Shown here: positions 25,892 through 34,672 of the stretch, one piece after another | Layout of the letters: every line of letters starts with the position of its first letter | Numbering within the stretch: the stretch's first letter is position 1 | Position numbers and translations under genes: made by a program | The notes under the pieces: model-generated | Database searches by the model: none | The model's input: the letters and a program-made list of their open reading frames with translations, nothing else | Told to the model about the DNA's origin: nothing | DNA from: Phycisphaerae bacterium | GTDB lineage: Bacteria; Planctomycetota; Phycisphaerae; UBA1845 | Assembly: GCA_029260135.1 (NCBI GenBank) | Contig: JAJDDV010000038.1 | Span: 1 to 42,039, forward strand | Direction of reading: 5' to 3' | Length of the DNA: 42,039 nt

Positions 25892-26899
25892 TCAGACGAT
25901 TCTGTTACGAAGGCTCTGCCGGAATCCGACGAGGCCGAACACCATCACGACGAGCGCCACCGTACTCGTACTCCCGCAGAAATTCACCGTCGTGCCGCCG
26001 CCGCCCGGGAGGACGAGTATCACCTCGCAACCGTCAAAGTCGACCGATGCCCCCAGCGCCGTCCCGAAGCAGAGATCATCACAGTCATCAACGCCGTCGA
26101 GGTCATTGTCGAGCTGTCCGCACGAACACCCGTTGGCGTCGGCGAGCTCCAGCGGCGGCGTATTCGGACAGAGATCGAAACAGGAGTCGATCCCGTCCAG
26201 GTCGTCGTCCAGCTCTTCGCAGGCGCATCCGTCCGCTTCCGCCAGGAAGCTCAGCGGCGTCTCCGGGCAAAGATCGATGCAGTCATCAACGCCGTCGAGG
26301 TCACTGTCGAGCTGTCCGCACGAACAGCCCACCCCATCGGCAACTTCGTCGAACAGCGTATCGGGGCAGAGATCCAACGCGTCGGCCACGCCGTCGTCAT
26401 CCTCGTCAACGCACTCCTCCGGAACATCCCACTGGGGGCACGCCTCACAGGGCACGTCGAAGAACTCCTCGGGGAATAGACCCGTCGAGCCTGGCTCGCC
26501 GGTAAACTCGTTCACGTTGACGACGTCGCCTTGCGAGGTCAGCCACCAGAGCGTACGGAAACCGTCCCCGTCTTCGACGAACTCGATGGTTCCGGCGGGG
26601 TCATCCAGGAACCAGACCAGACCGTCACCGTCCACGAACGTATCGAGGAAGATGACGTCCGTGCCGGTGATCCCGGCGAGCTGACCGGTGTCGGACAGGA
26701 CCACCAGTTCGATGTTCGCCGCGTTGACGACGTCACAAACCGAAGGGGAACCCTCGTCGACATAAAGGAGCCATGGTGCAGCCTGGGCGGCGGATGAGAC
26801 GCCTAGCTGACCCCAGAGACCGAAGGTGGCGATCACGCCCAATACAATCACTTTGGAAGAGACCACACTTCCGGCGGTCCTGCTCTTGGCAAACGACAT
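25892..26899 (-). CDS. Secreted thrombospondin type-3 calcium-repeat protein
   Basis: A 335-residue exported protein. The signal peptide ends near residue 40 (SSAAQAA). Residues 45-150 form a globular region of unknown fold (PWLLYVDEGSPSVCDVVNAA, then repeated DGDG turns). Residues 163-292 contain four type-3 repeats of the form D-x-D-x-D-G-x-x-D ... LCP, three at an exact 33-residue period (GCSCGQLD, GCACEELD, GCSCGQLD at 191, 224 and 257); these bind calcium in thrombospondins and OmpA-like proteins. A C-terminal hydrophobic helix (about 312-326) followed by RQSLRNR looks like a sorting or anchoring tail. AGGAG six bases upstream supports the ATG at 26897-26899. Function unknown. Confidence 0.82.
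   Translation of the reverse strand: MSFAKSRTAGSVVSSKVIVLGVIATFGLWGQLGVSSAAQAAPWLLYVDEGSPSVCDVVNAANIELVVLSDTGQLAGITGTDVIFLDTFVDGDGLVWFLDDPAGTIEFVEDGDGFRTLWWLTSQGDVVNVNEFTGEPGSTGLFPEEFFDVPCEACPQWDVPEECVDEDDDGVADALDLCPDTLFDEVADGVGCSCGQLDSDLDGVDDCIDLCPETPLSFLAEADGCACEELDDDLDGIDSCFDLCPNTPPLELADANGCSCGQLDNDLDGVDDCDDLCFGTALGASVDFDGCEVILVLPGGGGTTVNFCGSTSTVALVVMVFGLVGFRQSLRNRIV
26060..26395 (-). repeat. 99-base tandem repeat encoding thrombospondin type-3 units
   Basis: The coding DNA repeats with a 99-base period. The segments starting at 26083 and 26281, two periods apart, are nearly identical over their first 45 or so bases (one difference), whereas the unit between them has diverged. This indicates recent duplication or gene conversion within the gene. 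Confidence 0.7.
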
Positions 26900-26917
26900 A
26901 ACGATCTCCTGTTGATA

Positions 26918-26941
26918 CCCTGCGACGGCATTGTCGTAGGG
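26918..26941 (-). promoter_or_regulatory. Hairpin in the leader of the type-3 repeat protein gene
   Basis: Inverted arms of nine bases, CCCTGCGAC and GTCGTAGGG, surround a six-base loop. They lie seven bases upstream of the ribosome binding site (26906-26910) of the gene starting at 26899. It could mask or pause translation, or be part of a transcript end of the preceding gene; there is no T-run. Confidence 0.3.
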
Positions 26942-27034
26942 CGAGGGCATAGCCGCCTTGCAGCGCTTGCTCATTTTCCTTCATTCGACGAGTAGCGGCA
27001 CGGGTGACTCCGCTCGCGCGTCGCCTACGCGACC

Positions 27035-27880
27035 TCAAGGCGAAAAGCGAATGCGGAACTCGACCTCACGATACAGGTCTTCATACGTCGCCGCAAACCG
27101 ACGTTCGTATTCCTGCTGCGCACCGGCGCGGGCGTCGAATTCGTCCCTCTCCACGCGCTCTTCGATATCGAGGATTCTCCGGTCGGCGCCGGCACGAACC
27201 AGTTCCTTCTCGATATTCCGGATGGTTTCCGAAGTGCAACGCCTGAGACCTCGAAGGCAGGCGTCACGGCGATCGTCCATCAGCGAGATGTACGCCTCGA
27301 GCCTCTCCTGCGATTCGCGAAGGAAATCAAGCTTCGCGGCGTGAAAAAGTATCGACTCGTCCTCGATGTGGCAGCCGTCGCGCGCGATCAACAGCATGAT
27401 CTCATCCAGGTCGATCGGCTCGTGATAGTCGGCCAGGCCTTCCACGAACAGACCCCAGAGGTCGAGGGCCTTCTTGCGATGCCCATCTTTGACATGCTGG
27501 ATCATCAGATGAACCTGCCCGCGGTGGCGTTCCTCAAAGCGATTCAGTACGACAGGTCTGACCCTGGCACTGCGAGCCATGATGGGGCGAATGTCCAGCC
27601 GGCCGTCATCGCGGCGATGATGCCGGGCAACGCGAACGTGTCCGTACGCCTTGCGCGGACGAACATAGGACTTGCGTTTCTGCGTTCGCCGGGCGTCGGA
27701 CGCGGCTGCAGATCCGCTGCTTGGACTGCGCACGGCCCGAGCCTTCTTTGGCGATGCAGGCTTCTTCTCGACGCGTTTCTTTCTCGGCGGCTCCGCGCGC
27801 ACAGGGCGAACAAGCGGATTGCCGAGCAGCACACAGGTGAGCAACATCACCGTTCCAGCAGGTAGCGAGCACCTTATCAT
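27035..27880 (-). CDS. Exported basic protein of unknown function
   Basis: A 281-residue protein I do not recognise. Residues 1-29 are a signal peptide (MLLTCVLLGNPLV ... VRA before EPP). Residues 30-105 are very rich in Lys, Arg, Ser and Ala (KKRVEKKPASPKKARAVRS), resembling a disordered nucleic-acid or polyanion-binding tail. Residues 110-281 are highly charged and helical (EERHRGQVHLMIQHVKDGHR, LMDDRRDACLRGLRRC, IEKELVRAGADRRILDIEER), probably coiled coil, with three cysteines. AAGGAG lies seven bases before the ATG at 27878-27880. The frame is open further upstream to 28225, but that extension has no family features. It stands 135 bases upstream of the type-3 repeat gene on the same strand. 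Confidence 0.7.
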   Translation of the reverse strand: MIRCSLPAGTVMLLTCVLLGNPLVRPVRAEPPRKKRVEKKPASPKKARAVRSPSSGSAAASDARRTQKRKSYVRPRKAYGHVRVARHHRRDDGRLDIRPIMARSARVRPVVLNRFEERHRGQVHLMIQHVKDGHRKKALDLWGLFVEGLADYHEPIDLDEIMLLIARDGCHIEDESILFHAAKLDFLRESQERLEAYISLMDDRRDACLRGLRRCTSETIRNIEKELVRAGADRRILDIEERVERDEFDARAGAQQEYERRFAATYEDLYREVEFRIRFSP

Positions 27881-28149
27881 CACGGTTCTCCTTTCATCTA
27901 CTTCGAACGGTTTGACTTCGGCCTTCTTTACCCCCGGCACAGTGGCGGGGGTGCCCACGCCGTACGCGCGAAAGGCCACACCAAGCAGTCCGCAGGGTGG
28001 CGATGTGGCGGCCACCGCAGACAGCCTACCCGGATGAATGGCGGAAAGAAAGCGGCCGGCGGATGCCGACTCGCAAGGCGGAGCGGGTATCGGCGAGCGT
28101 TCCGTGTGACAGGCAGCCGCGTTGTTCACACGCGACCCGCCTGACACGT

Positions 28150-28178
28150 TTGCCATCGGGGCGCAAAGAGGGTAAAAG
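28150..28178 (+). promoter_or_regulatory. Candidate sigma-70-like promoter for typA
   Basis: TTGCCA at 28150-28155 (five of six consensus), a 17-base spacer, then TAAAAG at 28173-28178 (four of six). It would give a leader of about 220 bases before the GTG start of typA, containing the 18-base tandem repeat. By-eye match only. Confidence 0.35.
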
Positions 28179-28221
28179 TACCGCCCTTGTCGCTGGGGGC
28201 TATCCGACGAAAGAGCGACCC

Positions 28222-28271
28222 GCAAGCGGGCTCACTATCGCAAGCGGGCTTACTATCGTTGGCGGGCTCGG
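28222..28271. repeat. 18-base tandem repeat, two copies and a partial third
   Basis: GCAAGCGGGCTCACTATC (28222-28239) is followed directly by GCAAGCGGGCTTACTATC (28240-28257), which differs by one base, and then by a degenerate partial unit GTTGGCGGGCTCGG. It is non-coding and lies in the typA leader region. Confidence 0.75.
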
Positions 28272-28403
28272 CACGGCAAGACGGCTTGCCCGTACCGTCG
28301 CAAATCGGACGATGTGATCGGTTTCGAGCCCATCGCACGCGACGACGCTCTGCAGGCTACGCGGCGTTGAATGACCTGCTTTCAAAAAGTGAGTGCATAG
28401 AAC

Positions 28404-30212
28404 GTGAAGAACACGACGATACGAAATGTCGCCATCATCGCACACGTCGACCACGGGAAGACCACCCTGGTCGATCAAATGCTGCGCCAATGCGGTCAGT
28501 TCCGTGACGCGCAGGTGAGCGGAGAGCGAATCCTCGACTCCAACGATCTGGAGCGCGAACGCGGAATCACCATCCTCGCCAAGAACATCGCCATCATCTA
28601 CAAGGGCACCAAGATCAACCTCATCGACACGCCGGGGCACGCGGATTTCGGTGGCGAAGTCGAGCGCGTCTTGAAGATGGCCGACGGTTGCCTGCTGCTC
28701 GTGGATGCATTCGAAGGGCCCATGCCGCAGACGCAGTTCGTGCTCCGCAAAGCCTTCGAGAACGGTATCCGCCCCGTCGTTGTGATCAACAAGATCGATC
28801 GGCCCGACGCGCGCCCCGATGCCGTACTCGATGAGGTCCTCGATCTCTTTATCGAACTGGGCGCCGACGACGAGGCGCTCGAGTTCCCCACCGTCTTCGC
28901 CTCAGCCACTCAGGGTTACGCTTCGCGCGATCACAGCGAGCGATCCGACGACATTTTCGTCCTTTTCGATACGATCATCGACCACGTGCCTCCGCCCGAG
29001 GTGAAACCGGACGCGCCGCTCCAGATGCTGATCACGACGCTGGACTACAGCGACTATGTCGGCCGCATCGGCATCGGTCGCGTCTTCGCCGGAACGATTC
29101 GGGCGGGTCACGATGTCACGGTGATCCACCGCGACGGCACCCAGCGTAAGGAACGAATCGGCGAGCTGTTCGCCTTCGACGGACTTGGGCGAAGGAAAGT
29201 CGCCGAAGTCCCGGCCGGCGATATCTGTGCGGTCGTCGGGCTGGAGACGGTCGACATCGGAAATACGATCGCCTGCATCGACAACCCCATGCCGCTTCCG
29301 ATCGTCCGGATCGACGAACCGACGCTGCACATGACCTTTCGCGTCAACGACTCACCCTTTGCCGGACGTACCGGTGAGTTTCTCACGTCCCGGCACATTC
29401 GGGATCGCCTGGAAAAAGAGATGCAGAGCAACGTCGCCCTGCGCGTCGAACCGGGACAAACGCCTGAAGAGTTCCACGTCTCCGGACGCGGGATGCTTCA
29501 TCTCTCCGTGCTCATCGAGAACATGCGCCGAGAAGGATTCGAACTCGCCGTGGGCAAGCCGAAGGTCATCTATCGCGAACTCGACGGCAAGAAGACCGAG
29601 CCGATCGAACTCTGCGTGGTCGATGTACCGTCGCAACATGTCGGGACGGTCATGGAGCTGATGGGAGGCCGGCGCGGCATCTGCAAGACCATGGAAACAC
29701 GCGGTGAGTCCAGCTCGATGGAGTTCACCATACCCGCCCGAGGGTTGATCGGACTGCGAAACCGGATGCTCACCGCCACCAACGGCACGGCCATCATGCA
29801 CCACAACTTCTACGAATACGAGTTCTTTCGGGGCGACATTCCCGGTCGGCTCAACGGGGTCATGATTGCGGCGGAACCAGGGCAGGTGACCGGTTACGCG
29901 CTCAACAACTTGGCCGATCGCGGCGATTTCTTCAGCGCGCCTGGCGAGCAAGTCTACGAGGGGCAGATCATGGGCGAGCACTGCCGCGACAACGATCTTC
30001 CTGTGAACGTCTGCCGTGCCAAGAAGATGACCAACATCCGAGCTGCCGCTGCTGATAAAACGGTTGTGCTCCGACCGCCCCGCGGCATGACGCTCGAAAT
30101 GGCCTTGGAGTTCATCGCGGACGACGAACTCGTTGAAGTGACGCCCGGCGCCATTCGCATGCGCAAGCGGTTCCTTAAAGAAGTGGATCGTCGGCGCGCG
30201 AGCCGTAAATAG
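28404..30212 (+). CDS. typA: Translational GTPase TypA/BipA
   Basis: A 602-residue ribosome-associated GTPase of the elongation-factor-G family, involved in ribosome assembly and stress or cold adaptation. The G domain shows all motifs near the start: G1 [10 protein letters not shown]2 with RGITI, G3 DTPGHADF and G4 NKIDRPDA. Domain II (about 205-300), EF-G-like domains III and V, and the TypA-specific C-terminal domain follow ([44 protein letters not shown]). Length is standard. Translation starts at GTG (28404-28406) with only a weak upstream purine stretch. It ends eight bases before the stop of the convergent hydrolase gene. Confidence 0.97.
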   Translation: MKNTTIRNVAIIAHVDHGKTTLVDQMLRQCGQFRDAQVSGERILDSNDLERERGITILAKNIAIIYKGTKINLIDTPGHADFGGEVERVLKMADGCLLLVDAFEGPMPQTQFVLRKAFENGIRPVVVINKIDRPDARPDAVLDEVLDLFIELGADDEALEFPTVFASATQGYASRDHSERSDDIFVLFDTIIDHVPPPEVKPDAPLQMLITTLDYSDYVGRIGIGRVFAGTIRAGHDVTVIHRDGTQRKERIGELFAFDGLGRRKVAEVPAGDICAVVGLETVDIGNTIACIDNPMPLPIVRIDEPTLHMTFRVNDSPFAGRTGEFLTSRHIRDRLEKEMQSNVALRVEPGQTPEEFHVSGRGMLHLSVLIENMRREGFELAVGKPKVIYRELDGKKTEPIELCVVDVPSQHVGTVMELMGGRRGICKTMETRGESSSMEFTIPARGLIGLRNRMLTATNGTAIMHHNFYEYEFFRGDIPGRLNGVMIAAEPGQVTGYALNNLADRGDFFSAPGEQVYEGQIMGEHCRDNDLPVNVCRAKKMTNIRAAAADKTVVLRPPRGMTLEMALEFIADDELVEVTPGAIRMRKRFLKEVDRRRASRK

Positions 30213-30220
30213 CCCGATCC

Positions 30221-30844
30221 TCAGCCCGTCGAACGCAAGATCGCCCGCACCGGGCTCGCGTCGAAGCCGACCAATCTGAGGGGTAAGGCGATCAACTCAT
30301 AGAGGCCTTCCGGAACGTCTCGCAGGACGAGCCCTTCGAGAATGGCCATGCCGTACGCGAGGAATCGCTGGTGGCATGGCAGGTCCTTCGACGAAAAAAG
30401 ATCCACGCTCGGTGTGTCGATGCCGACCGTCCGCACTCCTCCTTCGTGAAGCCAATCCACAAGTTCGGGCGAGAGTGCTGCATAGTCTTCCTGGAAGCGT
30501 TCCGGATCGGGATACGTACCCGTGGCGATGAGCACTCGCTTTGCCTCGACCGAAGCTCCGAGCATCGCCGGCGTAACGCCCGTAGCTCGAGGCGCATCCA
30601 CGCGCACGACCTGGCAGGGCCCCAGAAAGTGATCGAGCGACAATTGATCGATCGCCTCGGCATCGACCCCGTAATGACTCGGCGCATCGGCATGAGCGCC
30701 AACATGTACTGTCGTGTGCAGCGTAGATAGCGTCAGGTTCTCTCCCCGCTTCATGTCGAGCAGGACCTCACGCGACGGCGGCGTATCGCCCGGCCACACC
30801 GCCATGGACGGCGTGATCGGTGGCGTAATGTCGATGATCTTCAT
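30221..30844 (-). CDS. Cyclase/kynurenine formamidase-family metal hydrolase (KynB-like)
   Basis: A 207-residue metal-dependent hydrolase. The family signature H-x-G-x-H-x-D-x-P-x-H is present as H47-V-G-A-H51-A-D53-A-P-S-H57. Length and the closing GLVLRDVPEGLYELIALPLRLVG ... ASPVRAIL fit bacterial KynB, which hydrolyses N-formylkynurenine in tryptophan breakdown. No kynA or kynU homologue is nearby, so another amide or lactone substrate is possible. The ATG at 30842-30844 is chosen; a TTG one codon upstream is the alternative, and GGAG (30855-30858) would serve either. Confidence 0.85.
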   Translation of the reverse strand: MKIIDITPPITPSMAVWPGDTPPSREVLLDMKRGENLTLSTLHTTVHVGAHADAPSHYGVDAEAIDQLSLDHFLGPCQVVRVDAPRATGVTPAMLGASVEAKRVLIATGTYPDPERFQEDYAALSPELVDWLHEGGVRTVGIDTPSVDLFSSKDLPCHQRFLAYGMAILEGLVLRDVPEGLYELIALPLRLVGFDASPVRAILRSTG

Positions 30845-31262
30845 CAAGGCCCATCTCCAACCGGGCGAACCGTTATCGGTTTCGCCGGAGTCGTCGCTCC
30901 ATCAGTACACGGCCCTCCATCGGCAAGCCGACCCGAGCTTCAACGACCCAGCCCTTCTTCCGTATCTTAAGACCGCATCACCGCCGCCCGCAAGACGGTG
31001 CGGCGACGGACGTGACCACCGCCCTGACCGATTCCGGAAGATCCGCGGCCGTGAATCTCACCATTCTTACCGCGCAGTGCGCTCGGGAAGAAATACTCCC
31101 GGCCTGTCGTCGAATACGGCGAAGACATGGGGTTTGCGGGTCCGATCCGTGGAGGGGGTACCGCCGCAATCTTCTGTTCCAGGGCCGCGCTCGATCACGG
31201 GCGTTTCCCCGGAATGATGCGATAAGAACTCAATCGCCCCTACGCTGAAAGGAAAAAGCAGG
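30845..31262. other. Divergent intergenic region (418 bases)
   Basis: No gene supported and no clear repeat seen. It should contain promoters for the KynB-like gene (- strand) and the amidohydrolase (+ strand), but no convincing -35/-10 pair was found by eye. Confidence 0.5.
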
Positions 31263-32681
31263 ATGGAACATCCGTTCGTACCAAGCCGACTCGCCCCGGT
31301 GCTCTCGCTTACCCTGGCAACACACTTGCTGATGGCGTGTCCATCCACCGCACAAGAGATCACCGTCTTTCGGGACGTCGCCGTCGTCCCCATGACCAGC
31401 GAAACCGTGCTCGATGCGCAAGACGTCGTCACGCGCGGAAGTGAGATCGTCGCGATCTCGCCGACCGGATCGACGCCCGTTCCACAGAAGGCAACCGTCA
31501 TAGACGGCGAAGGCATGTACCTCATGCCGGGGCTGGCGGATATGCACATTCATCTCGACACGGGGTGGCCGGTCGACCCGTTGGCGCTCTATGTTGCCAA
31601 CGGCGTGACCACCGTTCGAGACATGGCCGGATCCGAACTACTGCCACCCTTGCGACGCGAGGTCGAGAAGGGGGCTCGGCTTGGTCCGAACCTTCTGGGC
31701 ACATCGCCCTGTGTGTGGGGGTGGGAGACCACGCCTTCGCGGTTGGTCGTTGAGCACAAAAAGATGGGTTACACCGCGCAGAAGATCAACTCCTATCTTT
31801 CGCCCCGGGACTTCCGCCTCGTGATGCGGCAGGTCAAGCGTCGTGACATGTACGGCGTCTGCCACATCCCGTTCCGCGTCGGACTCGACGGTGTGCTCGA
31901 AGCGAAAATGGACGAGATCGCGCACATCGAGGAACTGGTCTTTGAAATGGCCGATCTGGATCGAAACGACCCTCGGCTCAAGAGGGTGGAAACGGAACCC
32001 GAGTGCATCATCGAGGCCTTCGAAAAGAAGTTCGACACCACAATGACCGCCGAGTTGCTGAAGGAAGCCGTCCGCCCGGAGGCTCGTGAAATGGCAAGAA
32101 AAATACGCGCCGCCAACGTCACTATCTGCACGACGCTGGCAACCACTGAGTTAGTGGGGCAAAAGGTCAACAATGCAAGCGGTGTCTGGGCGCGTGACTA
32201 TGGACCGTACTTTCCCAAGCGCTTTCGTAATGCGATGAAATCGGGCTCGGACCGACACCTGGTCGCGTTCCGGGGGAAGGAGTGGGCCGCACGACTCTTG
32301 TTCGAAATGTCCCGGACGGTTCTCGAAGAGTTGAAGGCTGCCGGAGTCGCTATGGTGCTGGGGACCGACGCGGGCCCCTGGCGTCTCGGAACCGCTCCCG
32401 GGTTTGCCATGCACGATGAGCTGCGAATACTGACCGAGAACGGCCTGTCCCCCTATGAGGCGATCGCCCTCGGCACGCGAAACGCAGCCAAAGTCGATGT
32501 GGCGATGAAAGGAAAAGGCGACTTCGGGACGATCGAGGTCAAAAAGAGAGCCGACCTAATCCTCCTCGATCACAATCCGCTGGATGATGTCAGCCACATT
32601 CGCAACCACCGTGGTGTCATGGTGGCCGGAAAACGGCATCCGCGCGAGCAACTGGATCAGGCCATCGCACTGAAGAACTGA
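31263..32681 (+). CDS. Exported amidohydrolase-superfamily protein
   Basis: A 472-residue metal-dependent hydrolase with an N-terminal export signal (about 1-30, LSLTLATHLLMACPSTAQ). The Cys at 26 could be a lipidation site, but Met at the -2 position makes the lipobox poor. Amidohydrolase residues are visible: H95-I-H97 (ADMHIHL) after the MPGLAD strand, Lys174 (QKINSYL) as possible bridging lysine, H201 (GVCHIPF), H221 (DEIAHIEE) and Asp369 (VLGTDAGPW). The end carries GDFGTIEVKKRADLILLDHNPLDD, a standard closing strand. The substrate is unknown; exported members often act as imidazolonepropionase-like or dipeptidase-like enzymes. AAAGGA precedes the ATG. The gene ends convergently 35 bases from the HDOD-GGDEF gene, with CTGACG/CGTCAG arms around its stop. 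Confidence 0.9.
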   Translation: MEHPFVPSRLAPVLSLTLATHLLMACPSTAQEITVFRDVAVVPMTSETVLDAQDVVTRGSEIVAISPTGSTPVPQKATVIDGEGMYLMPGLADMHIHLDTGWPVDPLALYVANGVTTVRDMAGSELLPPLRREVEKGARLGPNLLGTSPCVWGWETTPSRLVVEHKKMGYTAQKINSYLSPRDFRLVMRQVKRRDMYGVCHIPFRVGLDGVLEAKMDEIAHIEELVFEMADLDRNDPRLKRVETEPECIIEAFEKKFDTTMTAELLKEAVRPEAREMARKIRAANVTICTTLATTELVGQKVNNASGVWARDYGPYFPKRFRNAMKSGSDRHLVAFRGKEWAARLLFEMSRTVLEELKAAGVAMVLGTDAGPWRLGTAPGFAMHDELRILTENGLSPYEAIALGTRNAAKVDVAMKGKGDFGTIEVKKRADLILLDHNPLDDVSHIRNHRGVMVAGKRHPREQLDQAIALKN

Positions 32682-32716
32682 CGTGTGCGTCAGCACAAGG
32701 CGCAACCGCCGACCGG

Positions 32717-34252
32717 CTAGCTCGCACTCGCTCCTACGACCTCGCTGAGTGGTTTTCCGTTCACCACCGTGCACACCCGGTTTCGGCCGGCTCCTTTGGC
32801 CGCATAGAGCTGTGTATCCGCGCATTTGATAATGTCCGCCGCGTCCGACTCGTCGACAATATCAGTATACACGGCGGCGCCGATGCTGATCGTCACGCTC
32901 AGCTTCTCGCCCTCCCACGCGACGGACGTCTCCTCAACGGTTCGCCGCAGCCGCTCCGCCAAGACGCTTACGCCTTCCACCGTAGCTTCGGGTGCGACCA
33001 CCGCAAACTCCTCGCCGCCGTAACGGGCAACATAATCGACTTTTCGGATGTTCGAGTCGAGTACACGTGCTACCGTTTGAAGGACGCGGTCGCCCGCCTG
33101 GTGACCGTACGTGTCGTTGAACGTCTTGAATCGATCAACGTCCATCATCAGAAGAGCGAACGGGGCACCCGAGCGGGCCGCTCTCTCGAGTTCCAACGAA
33201 AGACGCGCGTCGAACGCGACGCGATTGCCGACACCCGTCAAGGCGTCGGTCGTCGCTCGCCGCATGAGGTCTTCCTTTTGTTCGGCCATGGTCTGATTCT
33301 CGATGTGCATGGCCAGGCTGATCTCCGCGATCCGTTCCCGGACTTCATTCTGAATATCCTCCGGCGAGCGCATCTTCCCCTCCGACATTTCAAGCGTCGT
33401 CCGCGTATTCTCGATCTCTGATGCAATCGCGCTCATCAGTTCGGCGCATCGGTCACTGTCAATGCCGAGTAAAGTCTTGGCCGCCTGGAGGAACCCTTCC
33501 GGGGTCGGCTGTTCGCCCTTTACGTCAGGGCAAATGATACCGGATGCGACCTCCGCAGCCTGAAGTACTTTCGCCAACGGCGGAACGGGCGAGCCCGTTT
33601 GGGGGTCCGCCTCGTGGTCATCCGACTGAAGCATCCGCTCGATGGCGATGCACAGCCCTTCCGGAATGTTCCATGATCGAAGGAGCTGCGAACTCACCGT
33701 CGGATACGCATCGCCCAGCGACGCGATCTCGAGTGGAGGAAGGTCTCGCGGAATCTGCTGAGCCTTCGCCAGCACCTCGGCATATTCCGTCGGAACACCA
33801 ATCGCCAGAACCGCCCGGCCGAGCTGGCTCAGCAGTCCGGCCATGAACGCCTCTTGCCCCGACCCGACTCCTATCTCCTCCGCCAGTAGCTTCGCGGCCA
33901 CGCCGCAGCCGATCGACTGAACCGCGAACTGCTCTTCATTGAATCCATTGCAGTGTCGCGCCTCACTCGACCCCAGCACCGCAAACGACAGTGCCGTCAT
34001 TTTCACGCCGCGCGTTCCCATCAGTGCGACCGCGTGTTGAAGCGAAGTTACCTCACGCGACACACCCGCCATCGGCGAGTTGGCGAACCGTAGAATCTTC
34101 GCGGCCAGCGCCGGATCCTGCCCGAGCGTGTCGGCAATCTCGCGAGCGGAAACATCGTTCCGACGTGTCAGTTCGAGAAGCTGCAGGACAACACCGGGAG
34201 GCGTAGGCAGCTTCCCGGTCGCTTCGAGGCGATCAAATACACGCTGTGACAT
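32717..34252 (-). CDS. HDOD-GGDEF diguanylate cyclase
   Basis: A 511-residue signalling protein. The N-terminal HDOD domain (about 10-205: LPTPPGVVLQLLELTR, FANSPMAGVSREVTSLQHAV, FMAGLLSQLGRAVLA) probably senses or binds partners. A helical linker with coiled-coil character (about 270-330) leads to a GGDEF domain (about 335-505: TDALTGVGNRVAFD, MMDVDRFKTFNDTYGHQAGD). The active-site motif is intact as GGEEF (412-416). The inhibitory I-site RxxD is present as R403-K-V-D406, five residues upstream, so it should make cyclic di-GMP under product inhibition. A strong AAGGAGGAG (34263-34271) sets the ATG at 34250-34252; the longer frame to 34435 is rejected. Cytoplasmic. Confidence 0.93.
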   Translation of the reverse strand: MSQRVFDRLEATGKLPTPPGVVLQLLELTRRNDVSAREIADTLGQDPALAAKILRFANSPMAGVSREVTSLQHAVALMGTRGVKMTALSFAVLGSSEARHCNGFNEEQFAVQSIGCGVAAKLLAEEIGVGSGQEAFMAGLLSQLGRAVLAIGVPTEYAEVLAKAQQIPRDLPPLEIASLGDAYPTVSSQLLRSWNIPEGLCIAIERMLQSDDHEADPQTGSPVPPLAKVLQAAEVASGIICPDVKGEQPTPEGFLQAAKTLLGIDSDRCAELMSAIASEIENTRTTLEMSEGKMRSPEDIQNEVRERIAEISLAMHIENQTMAEQKEDLMRRATTDALTGVGNRVAFDARLSLELERAARSGAPFALLMMDVDRFKTFNDTYGHQAGDRVLQTVARVLDSNIRKVDYVARYGGEEFAVVAPEATVEGVSVLAERLRRTVEETSVAWEGEKLSVTISIGAAVYTDIVDESDAADIIKCADTQLYAAKGAGRNRVCTVVNGKPLSEVVGASAS

Positions 34253-34672
34253 CTTCGTTGTGCTCCTCCTTCGAACATCGGCACGGGCAGGACCGCCATC
34301 GAGGTCGCGCTGCGGCCGGCCGGTGGACCGGGAGCCTGCCGTTGGCGTAAACGGCTCAGAAACGGTTTGCCGTTCAGCTGCACTGAGGATGGCCCCGTTC
34401 ACGCCGGACGGCGTGATGCTGTGCAGGTCCCCCACATCCAGCCCGCGTCAATCCTCCGACACGGTCGTTGCTCCGGTCATTCCCATAATACCGCCGTTGA
34501 CCAGCCGTTCCCGACGAGTCGGATGCCCGGCTTGTTATCGCAGCCTCTTTATCGACGGCCGTGATTCTCAACTGCAAGAGATAAAGAAAGAAAGGCTGGA
34601 CGGACACGCCTCAAGTTGCGTCAACGCGTGGAGGCACTGATGTGCAGGTGACGTCGGCGGAAACGGGGCGAA
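34253..34672. other. Intergenic region upstream of the HDOD-GGDEF gene (420 bases)
   Basis: No gene supported. It lies between the end of the dihydroorotate-dehydrogenase-like gene and the start of the HDOD-GGDEF gene, both on the - strand. TATTAT occurs in it on the - strand without a matching -35, so no promoter is called. Confidence 0.5.

Larger units (their letters stand above)
27881..28403. other. Divergent intergenic region upstream of typA (523 bases)
   Basis: No gene supported. It contains a candidate + strand promoter (28150-28178) and an 18-base tandem repeat (28222-28271). The open - strand frame crossing most of this region is an upstream extension of the basic-protein gene without a better start. 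Confidence 0.55.

Noticed and set aside
26060..26395. Tandem repeat as a CRISPR array
   Set aside because: The period is 99 bases, in frame, and encodes calcium-binding repeats; there are no direct repeats with unique spacers.
30221..30844. Naming the hydrolase kynB and proposing tryptophan breakdown
   Set aside because: The motif fits, but no partner genes of the kynurenine pathway are nearby, so only the family is called.
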